Source: Bacteroidota bacterium
GTDB lineage: Bacteria > Bacteroidota > Bacteroidia > UKL13-3
DNA: 64,000 bases
Assembly (NCBI GenBank): GCA_947477885.1
Contig: CANJUD010000002.1
Coordinates: 1 to 64,000 of the forward strand
Direction: 5' to 3'
Position numbers and translations under genes: made by a program
In this document: piece by piece, positions 18,778 to 27,363 of the stretch
Numbering within the stretch: position 1 is the first letter of the stretch
Layout: every line of letters starts with the position of its first letter
Notes under the pieces: model-generated
The model's input: the letters and a program-made list of their open reading frames with translations, nothing else
Told to the model about the DNA's origin: nothing
Database searches by the model: none

Positions 18778-20193
18778 TTATTTAATAGTATATACCAACG
18801 GATCTACCTTATCTGATATTTGCCCGCTCTCATCAATAGATTTGATATCCGTAAAGATTACTAAATCTCCAACATAACATTTTGTAATTTCTTTTTTCAA
18901 ATCTGGTGAAATGGCTCCACCAATGATATGATATTGTTTACTCTTCTCCTGATGAGTAATATTACAAGTGTAACTACAAACTGAATATGTATGCGGGTAT
19001 TTATAAGGACGCGGGTATAATGGGTCTGGCCATCTAACGTAAATAGAGTCAATTTGATTTAATTCCTTTCTATCTAACGTTCCCTTACCATTTGTAAATG
19101 TATGTGTATATAAAACACCAACTAAATGAGGTAATTCTAAAACTCTATAGATCCACCTTCCCATCATTTTACCTTTTATAGAGCCTGTTATATACACTTC
19201 TTTGAATCCTTTTGGAACCCGAACAATATATTTTCCATTTCTTTCTTTTTTTAGTTCACAACCAGAAGCAGTAATATCCATATCGCTACTATAAAATCCA
19301 TCGATAGAACAATATATATAATTATCATAGTCTGTATAAAGCACATTAAAGTTTTCGTCAGCTGATACAAGAAATTGAGATTTCATTACCTGCAATTCTT
19401 CTGTTTTAGATACAGTTATATATATCCCTTCTTTATTTTTCATTTTTATGGTGCAAACGAGAGTAGAATCACCTTCACCAAGAACATAGTTCATACTATA
19501 TGTCCATTTCCCATTATAATAATTCAACGTTTCACCGTTGATTGAAACAACAGGTGTGTCCTTCTCAAAGTGTTCAAGCATATATATAGTTAACACATAA
19601 TCCTCACCTTCTACAATATACCTTTTGTTTGGAATAAGCAATGCAACTTTATTAAATTCCCAATCTTCCGCCGTTATTTTCTCTATTAAATACCGTTCAA
19701 CTCCCTCACAATTTGACTTCATCGACCAAAGGTATTCAAATATTTCTTCCATTGTTTGCAGGGTATGATGATCCTTCCAATAATAGTTTCCATATTTGTT
19801 GATGAGTGTATCTTTTGTAAAGTCTTTAATATACCTCCTATAATATCCATCCGAAAATGTATCTGGATCTATATGTAAAAACGCTTTAATCAAATTTTGA
19901 GTCTTGCACTGAATTATTGCTCCTTTATCATACTGAAAACTATAATCTTGTATCACATACTTGCCATTTCTAGTAATAGGGGTAACGAATCCGCCTCCAC
20001 TTTCCGGATCTCTGATTTTGGTGTCTTGTAAAAAAGTTACAATCGAATCAATAAACAACACATAATCATCCGTCAGTTTTTCAACTTCAGCAATGATTTC
20101 TTTTTTGGTTTTGGGAGTTGTAGTTTTATGTTGGGAGAATGCAGGAAATGAAAAGAGTAAACTTAGAAATGATATAATAATTTTCGCTTTCAT
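18778..20193 (-). CDS. GldM-like protein with a signal peptide instead of a membrane anchor
   Basis: 471 aa. A cleavable signal peptide (about 1-20, FSFPAFSQ) replaces the N-terminal transmembrane helix of true GldM/PorM. After it come a helical N-domain (about 30-170), a beta domain (about 185-275, VALLIPNKRYIVEGEDYVLTIYM), a domain opening QFLVSADENFNVLYTDYDN (compare GldM's VSADKMNVLYRGVDNP), and a C-domain ending CYVGDLVIFTDIKSIDESGQISDKVDPLVYTIK, like the GldM end (GD.V.F..IKA..PDG...L..I.F.IK). GldM spans the periplasm in the T9SS motor. This copy has no gldKLN neighbours and would be soluble. Its role is unknown. Confidence 0.72.
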   Translation of the reverse strand: MKAKIIISFLSLLFSFPAFSQHKTTTPKTKKEIIAEVEKLTDDYVLFIDSIVTFLQDTKIRDPESGGGFVTPITRNGKYVIQDYSFQYDKGAIIQCKTQNLIKAFLHIDPDTFSDGYYRRYIKDFTKDTLINKYGNYYWKDHHTLQTMEEIFEYLWSMKSNCEGVERYLIEKITAEDWEFNKVALLIPNKRYIVEGEDYVLTIYMLEHFEKDTPVVSINGETLNYYNGKWTYSMNYVLGEGDSTLVCTIKMKNKEGIYITVSKTEELQVMKSQFLVSADENFNVLYTDYDNYIYCSIDGFYSSDMDITASGCELKKERNGKYIVRVPKGFKEVYITGSIKGKMMGRWIYRVLELPHLVGVLYTHTFTNGKGTLDRKELNQIDSIYVRWPDPLYPRPYKYPHTYSVCSYTCNITHQEKSKQYHIIGGAISPDLKKEITKCYVGDLVIFTDIKSIDESGQISDKVDPLVYTIK

Positions 20194-20207
20194 AAAATAT
20201 AAAATAA

Positions 20208-20651
20208 CTAAGCTTTATCGTTTCTATATTCCAATAATTCCTTTGTATTATATACAGATTTATACTTCGCCTTTTTCAAACCTTTATATAGTTCTTTGTC
20301 TCCAGTCCATATATGGGCTTTCAAATATTTTCTTAGAGCAACGAAATCAGTATCATCGATATCAATGTTTGCTACTAATTTTTCTGATTGTTGCCATATT
20401 TTTGCTGGGATTAGCTCTTCATTTATGAAACTAATCTTTTCGTAAATTCTAAATTGAGATTCTAATATTTCATCTTCTTTTAATTTAGAAATAGACTTGA
20501 GTTTTTTCCAATGTTTGGTAATTTCATAACGCATATAATTGCAGCTATAAAATTCAAGAATAGAATCTGAGTTAAATAAGATATCTCCAATAACACCATT
20601 AGAGTTTAAGAGAGCACTGAAAATAATATTCGTGTCTACTACAATTTTCAC
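20208..20651 (-). CDS. PIN-domain toxin (VapC-like ribonuclease)
   Basis: 147 aa. It begins MKIVVDTNIIFSALL (first acidic Asp at 6), then has a conserved Glu in MRYEITKHW (about 43) and the late acidic cluster DIDDTDFVALRKYLKAHIWTGDKELYKGL, with D98-100 and a GDKEL motif at about 116-120. These are the metal-binding residues of PIN RNases. The start codon is GTG, overlapping the antitoxin stop in a GTGA arrangement, so translation is coupled. The target RNA cannot be inferred. Confidence 0.85.
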   Translation of the reverse strand: MKIVVDTNIIFSALLNSNGVIGDILFNSDSILEFYSCNYMRYEITKHWKKLKSISKLKEDEILESQFRIYEKISFINEELIPAKIWQQSEKLVANIDIDDTDFVALRKYLKAHIWTGDKELYKGLKKAKYKSVYNTKELLEYRNDKA

Positions 20652-20851
20652 TTCACAAAACGACTTTTGTTTTCAGCCCACCAACCTTTTTTCACTTCTT
20701 TCGCAAGCTTGTCTAAATCTGATTGCTTAGCTTTTGATTTGGCTGTGGCCTCTTTGTAGCTTAGATAATCTATCAATCTTTGCAATCCTTCGGTATCCAC
20801 ATAAGATGGCAACCTAATAATTACTTCATTCGATGTTCTTTCTATAAGCAT
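20648..20851 (-). CDS. Antitoxin partner of the PIN-domain toxin
   Basis: 67 aa from the ATG at 20851. The N-terminus (MLIERTSNEVIIRLPSYVDTEGLQRLIDYLSYKEATAKSKAKQSDLDKLAKEVK, quoted in part) has a short strand then a helix, as in small antitoxins that pair with PIN toxins. The basic C-terminus KKGWWAENKSRFVK could occupy the toxin's active site. It overlaps the toxin gene by 4 nt and precedes it in the operon, the usual antitoxin-first order. Confidence 0.82.
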   Translation of the reverse strand: MLIERTSNEVIIRLPSYVDTEGLQRLIDYLSYKEATAKSKAKQSDLDKLAKEVKKGWWAENKSRFVK

Positions 20852-20898
20852 GGTATCCAAATATTATATTTCAAAGATAAGAAAATATTTTTACATTA

Positions 20899-21852
20899 TC
20901 ACACCTCCACATAAGCCCCCATCTTCGAGAACTTATCGATGCGTTCGGTAATCAATCGGTCGGATGGGATTTTTGATAACTCATCCAAATATTTTTTGAT
21001 TTCGGTTTTGAAGGTATTATACATTTGTGCAGGATCATTATGTGCTCCGCCAAGTGGTTCGGGAACAATGCCATCTATTAAACCATTGCCCAACATTTCG
21101 TTTGCAGATAGTTTTAATTCGGCGGCCGCTTTCTCTTTGAAATCCCAGCTACGCCATAAGATGGATGAGCATGATTCAGGCGAAATAACCGAGTACCAAG
21201 TGTTTTCTAACATCAATACTTTATCGCCCACGCCTATACCAAGTGCACCACCAGATGCACCCTCTCCTATAATAACACATATGACTGGAACTTTTAATAC
21301 AGACATTTCTAACAAATTGCGTGCAATGGCTTCTCCTTGTCCGCGTTCTTCGGCTTCAATACCGGGCGATGCACCTGGAGTATCAATCAATGTTATAATA
21401 GGTTTGTTGAATTTCTCGGCAAGCTTCATCAGGCGCAATGCTTTTCTATATCCCTCGGGATTGGGCATTCCGAAATTGCGGAACTGACGCATCTTTGTAT
21501 TGCGTCCTTTCTGTTGGCCAATCACCATTACCGTGCGTCCTTCAAAATGTGCAAAACCACCAACTATGGCTTTATCATCTTTCACATTACGGTCGCCATG
21601 CTGCTCTATGAAACCTGTCATGGTGTTTTCTATATAGTCCAAAGTATAAGGCCTGTCTGGATGACGGCTCACTTGTACTTTTTGCCAACCATTAAGGTTA
21701 CTATATATATCGCGTTTGGCTTTATCTATTTTTTGTTCGAGCTCTTTAAAAGTAGCAGACATATCTATCTTGCTCTTTTCGCCGACTTGTTTGGCTTTTT
21801 CCAGTTGTTCTTGTAACTCAATTATAGGTTTTTCAAAATCAAAAGTGGTCAT
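20899..21852 (-). CDS. accA: Acetyl-CoA carboxylase carboxyltransferase subunit alpha
   Basis: 317 aa, the normal AccA size. Conserved blocks are [91 protein letters not shown] and [39 protein letters not shown] (quoted in parts). With AccD it transfers CO2 from biotin on BCCP to acetyl-CoA, giving malonyl-CoA for fatty-acid synthesis. It is transcribed alone. A repeat array with an inverted copy (21892-22010) separates it from the regulator upstream. Confidence 0.97.
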   Translation of the reverse strand: MTTFDFEKPIIELQEQLEKAKQVGEKSKIDMSATFKELEQKIDKAKRDIYSNLNGWQKVQVSRHPDRPYTLDYIENTMTGFIEQHGDRNVKDDKAIVGGFAHFEGRTVMVIGQQKGRNTKMRQFRNFGMPNPEGYRKALRLMKLAEKFNKPIITLIDTPGASPGIEAEERGQGEAIARNLLEMSVLKVPVICVIIGEGASGGALGIGVGDKVLMLENTWYSVISPESCSSILWRSWDFKEKAAAELKLSANEMLGNGLIDGIVPEPLGGAHNDPAQMYNTFKTEIKKYLDELSKIPSDRLITERIDKFSKMGAYVEV

Positions 21853-21891
21853 GGGATTATTTTATGTTTTGTAATTATTATTTAGTATTTT

Positions 21892-22010
21892 AGTAAACAG
21901 TAATCAGTAGTCAGTAATCAGTAGTCAGTAGTCAGTAATCAGTAGTCAGTAAACAGTAGTCAGTGCCATTCGGCGTCAGCACTGATTACTGACTACTGTT
22001 TACTGACTAC
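21892..22010. repeat. Word array with GCCATTCGGC and an inverted copy (23-bp perfect stem)
   Basis: Direct words of the AGTAATCAGTAGTC type run from 21892 to 21964 and end at GCCATTCGGC (21965-21974). The inverted words follow at about 21981-22013. The segments 21942-21964 and 21988-22010 are exact reverse complements (23 bp) with a 23-nt spacer. The stem ends at the stop of the NtrC-like gene (22011). It could form a strong RNA hairpin acting as a terminator for the regulator gene. Confidence 0.95.
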
Positions 22011-23384
22011 TTAATCTAAATCAGCACGACTAAGTCTGTACCGATCTATTTTATTATATAAGTGACTACGTTGTATATCTATTTCTTGGGCGGTGCGGGC
22101 TACGTTCCAGCCGTTCTTTTTTAGTTTTTCTTCGATGAATTTTTTCTCTACAAAGTCTTTAAAATCTTGAAGTGTATCGAACATTTCATATACCGTTGGC
22201 TTTTTACTTTCATCAATTTTTGAATGGGCAGGGTTGGCATACATCTGCACATCGGTATCCGTAATTTTTGCACCACTTAGGATTACAAGTCTTTCAATTA
22301 CATTTCTAAGTTCACGGATATTTCCAGTCCATTTTATTTTTTTCAGTTCTTGCAAAGCTGGCGGTGTAAAACTTTTTTTGCTCATGCCTATATCTTCACA
22401 AATCTCAATCAAAAATTTCTCAGATATTAAAGGTATATCATCAATACGTTCATTTAAAGTGGGAACATGAATTAATATAACACTGAGCCTATGATATAAG
22501 TCCATTCTAAAATTGCCCATGTCAATCTCTTTGATTAAATCTTTATTGGTTGCGGCAACTACTCTCACATCTACTGAGAAATCTTTATCGCCACCAACTC
22601 TGGTAATTTTATTTTCTTGCAAGGCTCTCAATACTTTTGCTTGAGCAGACAAACTCATATCGCCAATCTCATCCAAAAACAAAGTACCTCCAGTAGCTTG
22701 TTCAAATTTCCCAATCTTCTGTTTATAAGCTGATGTGAAGGAACCTTTCTCATGTCCGAACAATTCGCTTTCAATTAATTCTGATGGGATAGCTGCACAG
22801 TTTACTTCTATCATAGGTCCGTTGCTGCGGTTGCTTTGTTCGTGTATCCAGCGTGCAACGAGTTCTTTTCCTGTTCCATTTTCGCCGGTGATAAGTACAC
22901 GTGCATCTGTGGGTGCAACTTTTGCGATTGTATCTTTTATTTTTTTAACACCCAGAGTATCTCCAATTATTTCGCGGGTTTTAGTAACTTTACGTTTTAA
23001 AACTTTGGTTTCAATTACCAGAATATTTTTATCGCAAGCATTACGAACAGTAACAACTAATTGATTAAGATCTGGTGGTTTTTGAAGGAAGGCATAGGCA
23101 CCTTGCTTGGTAGCTTCCACAGCAGTTTCAATACTTCCGTGGCCGGATATCATAATGATAGGAACTTCCTCCTCGAGCATTTTCATTTTACTCAAAAATT
23201 CCATGCCATCCACCTTTGGCATTTTGATATCGCAGAGAATTGCATCATAACTATTCTCTTTTACCATATCCAAAGCTTTTTGTCCGTCTTCGGCCTCTTC
23301 CACTTTGTGGCCTTCGTATTCCAGTATCTCTTTAAGTGTGGAGCGGATTACTTTCTCGTCGTCAACTACAAGTATTCGTGACAT
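22011..23384 (-). CDS. Sigma-54-dependent response regulator, NtrC family
   Basis: 457 aa. The receiver domain (1-120) starts ILVVDDEKVIRSTL and has the phosphoacceptor Asp in AILCDIKMPKVDG (about 52). The AAA+ domain (about 135-375) has Walker A GENGTGKE, Walker B GGTLFLDEIGDM and the sigma-54 contact loop as GSFTSA instead of the canonical GAFTGA. A Fis-type helix-turn-helix ends the protein (ARTAQEIDIQRSHLYNKIDRYRL). It presumably opens sigma-54 promoters after phosphorylation. No sensor kinase gene lies nearby, so the signal is unknown. A repeat hairpin follows directly after the stop. Confidence 0.95.
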   Translation of the reverse strand: MSRILVVDDEKVIRSTLKEILEYEGHKVEEAEDGQKALDMVKENSYDAILCDIKMPKVDGMEFLSKMKMLEEEVPIIMISGHGSIETAVEATKQGAYAFLQKPPDLNQLVVTVRNACDKNILVIETKVLKRKVTKTREIIGDTLGVKKIKDTIAKVAPTDARVLITGENGTGKELVARWIHEQSNRSNGPMIEVNCAAIPSELIESELFGHEKGSFTSAYKQKIGKFEQATGGTLFLDEIGDMSLSAQAKVLRALQENKITRVGGDKDFSVDVRVVAATNKDLIKEIDMGNFRMDLYHRLSVILIHVPTLNERIDDIPLISEKFLIEICEDIGMSKKSFTPPALQELKKIKWTGNIRELRNVIERLVILSGAKITDTDVQMYANPAHSKIDESKKPTVYEMFDTLQDFKDFVEKKFIEEKLKKNGWNVARTAQEIDIQRSHLYNKIDRYRLSRADLD

Positions 23385-23547
23385 AATGTGTTCAATAAAT
23401 TAGACGTCAAAAGTATTGACTTTTTGGGTTAAAATGGAAATTATTTTTCTATACTTTTTCCATATCCCCGATTGTGCAAAAAAATGACACTTAGCCAACA
23501 AGTTAAGTCCTTATTTTTGTTCTTATAAAAATCTATTCCTAAACATT

Positions 23548-23727
23548 ATGAAAAAAATAATCACATTGGCTCTTGCCATTTTATTTGTTTTTGCTTCAAT
23601 GCAAATGCAAGCTCAAAAAACTCCAAGACCTCACCACCCAAAAGGAACACATCACAAAACTGTGAAAAAGAAAGTGGTGAAAAAACACGTTGAGAAAAAG
23701 CCACCTGTGGAGAAGAAGAAACTTTAG
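23548..23727 (+). CDS. Small exported basic protein, unknown
   Basis: 59 aa. It begins MKKIITLALAILFVFASMQMQAQ, a clear signal peptide. The mature part is about 36 residues of Lys/His/Pro (PRPHHPKGTHHKTVKKKVV and a second PPVEKKKL end). It is low-complexity and strongly basic, so it may bind anionic surface polymers or nucleic acid; this is inference. An A-rich leader with AAAAATCTATTCCTAAACATT precedes the ATG, and a hairpin repeat starts within 10 nt of the stop, which supports a real gene unit. Confidence 0.72.
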   Translation: MKKIITLALAILFVFASMQMQAQKTPRPHHPKGTHHKTVKKKVVKKHVEKKPPVEKKKL

Positions 23728-23815
23728 TACTCCATTGTGGTTGGTGAAAACACCAACCACAGGCATTAAACTTTAGTACTCCGGTTGTGGTTGGCGACAA
23801 CGCCAAACCACAGGC
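23719..23815. repeat. Tandem pair of hairpin repeats (GTGGTTGG family)
   Basis: Two similar ~48-bp units, each beginning ACTTTAGTACTCC (23721 and 23770). The first forms a perfect 11-bp stem, TGTGGTTGGTG (23736-23746) with CACCAACCACA (23751-23761), and an AAAA loop. The second has TGTGGTTGGCG and CGCCAAACCACA with one mismatch. The first unit overlaps the end of the small basic protein gene. A further degenerate copy with TTCAACTCCGCTCACCAC follows at about 23869-23917, and another family member is at about 59336-59369. Confidence 0.93.
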
Positions 23816-23924
23816 ATGGTACTATGTTGCAAACCACTCAAACAATTGGATGGTTTTTTTTGTGCTACGTTGTGGTTGGTGATGGTTCAACTCCGCTCAC
23901 CACAACAACCACAGGCAGTGTGTA

Positions 23925-24179
23925 TTACAACAAACTCATTTGCCCTCTACTCAATAAAGCTCCTTCAAGTTGGAGCAATGCTTTTTTGTTTAGCAATCCT
24001 CCCGAATAACCTACCAATTTACCATCTGTTCCAATTACGCGGTGGCAGGGAATTATAATACTGATTGGATTTTTGAAAACGGTACTTATAATTTTAAAAA
24101 AATGATGCTCCTTGTTGAGCAAATGATGAAATAGTAAATGAAACATTAATATAATAACCAGGGTTAGTTTTTCAGTCAT
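23925..24179 (-). pseudogene. ogt: Remnant of methylated-DNA--protein-cysteine methyltransferase
   Basis: The C-terminal part [39 protein letters not shown] (quoted in part) is typical of Ogt/MGMT, including the PCHR active-site Cys. The upstream part of this 84-aa frame ([31 protein letters not shown]) does not resemble the N-terminal domain or the helix-turn-helix with the Arg finger, which in intact enzymes takes about 110 more residues. The region upstream is AT-rich and contains no remaining Ogt sequence. This is a truncated gene, probably inactive. Confidence 0.75.
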
Positions 24180-24274
24180 AATGTTATTATATTTTTAAAA
24201 ATTAAGAGATTAGAGATTAACTAACATACAATTATCAATTAAAAATTGCTGCATAGCTTTATTTGAATTAGCAA

Positions 24275-24282
24275 TAACTTTG
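24275..24282 (+). promoter_or_regulatory. -7 element TAACTTTG before pth
   Basis: TAACTTTG matches TAnnTTTG, 31 nt before the pth ATG. No well-spaced -33 TTTG is visible (a TTG is about 26 nt upstream of it). Confidence 0.55.
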
Positions 24283-24313
24283 CATCGCAAATTTTTATAT
24301 AGAATCATAACCA

Positions 24314-24880
24314 ATGGAAAAATATCTGATTGCGGGTTTAGGTAATATCGGCAATGAATATACCGGCACCCGTCATAATATTGGTTTTGCTGTGGTTGAA
24401 TACGCTGCCATTCAATGGGGTGGCAAATGGGAAGAAGGCCGCTATGCTCATGTTTGCGAAACCAAAGTGAAAGGCCGACCCGTTACTTTAATAAAGCCCA
24501 CCACTTATATGAACCTAAGCGGTAAGGCTGTTCAGTATTGGAAACAACAAATGAAAATTGAGAACTCCAATATAATGGTAGTGACTGATGACTTGCAAAT
24601 CCCGTTGGGCAAACTTCGCCTGCGTGGACAAGGAACACCAGGCGGACATAATGGACTTACAGATATTATAGAGAAACTAAATACGCTTGATTTTCCACGT
24701 TTGCGTTTTGGCATTGGCAACGATTATCCCAAGGGCATGCAGGTAGAATATGTGCTGGGCAGGTGGTTTAAAGAGGAAGAGCCTATTGTGAGCGAAGGAA
24801 TTAAAACCGCTGTAGATGCCCTTCAATGCTATATTTTTGCAGGATTGTCGCAGGCCATGACCAGCTATAACAAAAAATAA
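24314..24880 (+). CDS. pth: Peptidyl-tRNA hydrolase
   Basis: 188 aa, the usual size. The block GLGNIGNEYTGTRHNIGF contains the catalytic His (about 20). KPTTYMNLSGKAVQYW has the substrate-binding Asn. GTPGGHNGLTDIIEKL and FPRLRFGIGNDYPKGMQVEYVLGRW complete the family. The enzyme frees tRNA from peptidyl-tRNA dropped from the ribosome. It stands alone. The ~190 bp downstream contain a repeat-like GCTCGGCTTCGGTCGGGC (about 24999-25016). Confidence 0.97.
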   Translation: MEKYLIAGLGNIGNEYTGTRHNIGFAVVEYAAIQWGGKWEEGRYAHVCETKVKGRPVTLIKPTTYMNLSGKAVQYWKQQMKIENSNIMVVTDDLQIPLGKLRLRGQGTPGGHNGLTDIIEKLNTLDFPRLRFGIGNDYPKGMQVEYVLGRWFKEEEPIVSEGIKTAVDALQCYIFAGLSQAMTSYNKK

Positions 24881-25056
24881 TTTTCGTCCATTTGTAAAAA
24901 AATAATATTTTGGATACAACCAATTAATAAATTCCCTTATGTTTGCACCGCCTTCGAAAGAGGGCAAAGGTTTAAGTTTGTTTTCATAGCGTATAGGGCT
25001 CGGCTTCGGTCGGGCCTTGTGCGTATAACACGTTTTGGTAAGCCTCGTTTAGCCCC

Positions 25057-25064
25057 TACCTTTG
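25057..25064 (+). promoter_or_regulatory. -7 element TACCTTTG immediately before the MBOAT gene
   Basis: TACCTTTG ends 6 nt before the ATG at 25071, so a transcript from it would be leaderless or nearly so. The same box, TACCTTTG, is the rRNA promoter's -7 element. Confidence 0.45.
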
Positions 25065-25070
25065 CCCAGC

Positions 25071-26495
25071 ATGTTGTTCAACTCCTTGGTGTTTATGCTT
25101 TTCCTGCCTATAGTGTTCGGTATATACTGGGCACTGAGCAAGCAATTGCGTTGGCAGAACCTTTGGATTTTTGCTACCAGTTTATTTTTTTATGGCTGGT
25201 GGGATTGGCGTTTTCTTAGTCTGCTCATTTTTACCATGACCAACGATTTTGCACTGGGGTGGTGGATTGATAAAACTGAAAACGAAAAAAAACGAAAATG
25301 GCTTTTGATATTTAGTATCATCAGTAATATTGGAGTATTGTGTATATTTAAGTATTATAATTTCTTCCTCCAATCGTGGGCTGATTTATGGGCTTTATTT
25401 GATATTAAAATTAGTTTTACGTATTGGCAAATGATATTGCCCATCGGGATTTCGTTTTATACTTTTCATTCGCTTAGTTATACTATTGATATATATAGAA
25501 GAAAATTAAATCATACCAAAGATTATATCGCTTTTGGTGCGTTTATTACTTTCTTCCCGCAACTTGTGGCTGGGCCAATAGCTAGGGCTACACAGCTTTT
25601 ACCACAGTTTATGAAACCCAAAATATTCGATTTGGCAAATGCCAAAGATGGTTTCAGACAAATGCTTTGGGGCTTGTTTAAAAAAGTTGTGGTGGCTGAT
25701 ACATTGGCCATGTTTGTTGATGAAATATTTTCGCACCAAAACCAAATGCCCGGTAGTATGATGTGGCTCGGATCTCTATATTTTGCCATACAAGTATATG
25801 CTGATTTTAGTGGGTACAGTGATATGGCGATTGGTATTGCAAAAATGTTCGGTATTGGCTTGATGAAGAATTTTAGTTTACCTTTCTTCTCCAATAATAT
25901 GGCTGAGTTCTGGCATAAGTGGCATATCTCCTTATCAACGTGGTTTCGTGATTATATATATTTCCCATTGGGTGGTTCACAAAAAGGGAAATGGAAATAT
26001 ATTTTCAATCTCTCTATAGTATTTGCTCTGAGTGGCCTGTGGCACGGGCCTAAATGGAATTATATATGGTGGGGATTATTGAACGTATTATACATAGCAC
26101 CAGTGACTTTACTTTTCAAAAATAGGAACAAAGAGAAAAGTTTGCAACCAAAAACATATAGAGATCTTCCAGCGATGTTATTTACTCTGATACTGTTTAC
26201 TTTTTCTGTTGGAATATTCAGAACTGAGAGTACACATTTGGCTTTAAATTTACCTTCCAAATTATTGCACTTCGATACAAAATTCTTCAGTTATTTTTTC
26301 GATAGTATTGAAAGATTTGCAATGGAAGGATTTTTATTTGTGGTATTACTTTTATTTTTCGAGTGGACCAATCGCACAAAAGAACATCCACTTCAAGGCA
26401 AATATGCAGAATGGAAATCTATTGTCATTCTAGGGCTGATACTTATTTTTGGCATTTTCTCCGATTATAAAGCATTCATCTATTTTCAGTTTTAA
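25071..26495 (+). CDS. MBOAT-family O-acyltransferase (AlgI-like)
   Basis: 474 aa from the ATG at 25071. About ten membrane segments. Conserved blocks are PIGISFYTFHSLSYTIDIYRR, FFPQLVAGPIARA, FADFSGYSDMAIGIAKMFGI (starting YADFSG) and EFWHKWHISLSTWFRDYIYFPLGG, with the family His in ALSGLWHGPKWNYIWWG (about 325-335). It moves acyl groups, usually acetyl, across the inner membrane onto exported polysaccharides or cell-wall polymers. The SGNH-like gene downstream overlaps it by 1 nt, a typical AlgI/AlgJ-type arrangement. Confidence 0.93.
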   Translation: MLFNSLVFMLFLPIVFGIYWALSKQLRWQNLWIFATSLFFYGWWDWRFLSLLIFTMTNDFALGWWIDKTENEKKRKWLLIFSIISNIGVLCIFKYYNFFLQSWADLWALFDIKISFTYWQMILPIGISFYTFHSLSYTIDIYRRKLNHTKDYIAFGAFITFFPQLVAGPIARATQLLPQFMKPKIFDLANAKDGFRQMLWGLFKKVVVADTLAMFVDEIFSHQNQMPGSMMWLGSLYFAIQVYADFSGYSDMAIGIAKMFGIGLMKNFSLPFFSNNMAEFWHKWHISLSTWFRDYIYFPLGGSQKGKWKYIFNLSIVFALSGLWHGPKWNYIWWGLLNVLYIAPVTLLFKNRNKEKSLQPKTYRDLPAMLFTLILFTFSVGIFRTESTHLALNLPSKLLHFDTKFFSYFFDSIERFAMEGFLFVVLLLFFEWTNRTKEHPLQGKYAEWKSIVILGLILIFGIFSDYKAFIYFQF

Positions 26496-27361
26496 TGAGA
26501 GCATTTATTATATATATCGCAAAATGGATTCTGATACTTTTGGTATTGGCATTTTCGTTTGATTATATATATACCAAATCATATACTGAAAATAAATCAC
26601 GCTCGGTTTATCAAATTATCAGAGGGATGAAACATGAGAAATTTGATTATATATTTCTTGGTTCGAGCAGGGTAAAAAGACATATTAACCATGAACTTAT
26701 TAATAAACAAACTGGACTGAAAGGCTTGAACCTGGGCTTAAGTGCGGCAGGACCTAGTGAAGTACTATTATATTTAGAGACATTTATAGCAAACAATAAT
26801 TCTGCAAAAACTATTTATATAGAAATTGGTGATAAATGGAACCAAGAATATCCAGATAGTTTGGCTTCTGTATATGAATTGCCTTTTGTGCATGATACTG
26901 AAGTATATAATTTGTTTAGTCCTTACGATAAATATATAAGTTATAAAAGAAATATTCCATATTATCGTTATGCCATCAATAGCACCAAGATTGGCTACCG
27001 TGCTGTGCTGGCGAATTTTGCTGATAACAATATTGAGAAGGCTCTAAAATTCAGACCTTATAAAGAAACTTTATTAAATACAAAACCGATTGATACACGG
27101 ATAAAAATTAATCACAATATTTGTATTGATAGAATTATAGATTTTTGCAAGAAGCATGATATACATTTGGTGTTTTTTACTTCGCCCTATTTGAAAGTAA
27201 ATGACGATGGATATAAGACATTCTTTAAAGTCAACTTGCCTGAATACCATGATTTCTCTGGCAGTATCAGCGATTCAACTTGCTATAGAGACGCATTGCA
27301 CTTGAATGAGAAAGGGGCCGATAGGTTTACGCGGATGGTGGTGGATAGTTTGATGAAGTAG
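26495..27361 (+). CDS. SGNH/GDSL-like membrane-anchored partner of the MBOAT protein
   Basis: 288 aa. One N-terminal membrane segment (about 8-27) is followed by a periplasmic domain. Recognisable SGNH elements are IFLGSSRVKRHI (Ser-type block I, about 52-63), LNLGLSAAGP (Gly block), and CYRDALHLNEKGADRF near the end, giving the D-x-x-H pair (D-A-L-H). AlgJ/AlgX/DltD-like proteins with these motifs take an acyl group from the MBOAT partner and put it on a glycan. The ATG overlaps the MBOAT stop (TAATG). The substrate is unknown. Confidence 0.78.
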   Translation: MRAFIIYIAKWILILLVLAFSFDYIYTKSYTENKSRSVYQIIRGMKHEKFDYIFLGSSRVKRHINHELINKQTGLKGLNLGLSAAGPSEVLLYLETFIANNNSAKTIYIEIGDKWNQEYPDSLASVYELPFVHDTEVYNLFSPYDKYISYKRNIPYYRYAINSTKIGYRAVLANFADNNIEKALKFRPYKETLLNTKPIDTRIKINHNICIDRIIDFCKKHDIHLVFFTSPYLKVNDDGYKTFFKVNLPEYHDFSGSISDSTCYRDALHLNEKGADRFTRMVVDSLMK

Positions 27362-27363
27362 TG

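Noticed and set aside
23061-23381. Plus-strand frame of about 106 aa inside the response-regulator gene
   Set aside because: Fully antisense to conserved receiver-domain sequence. Long antisense frames are common in such genes.
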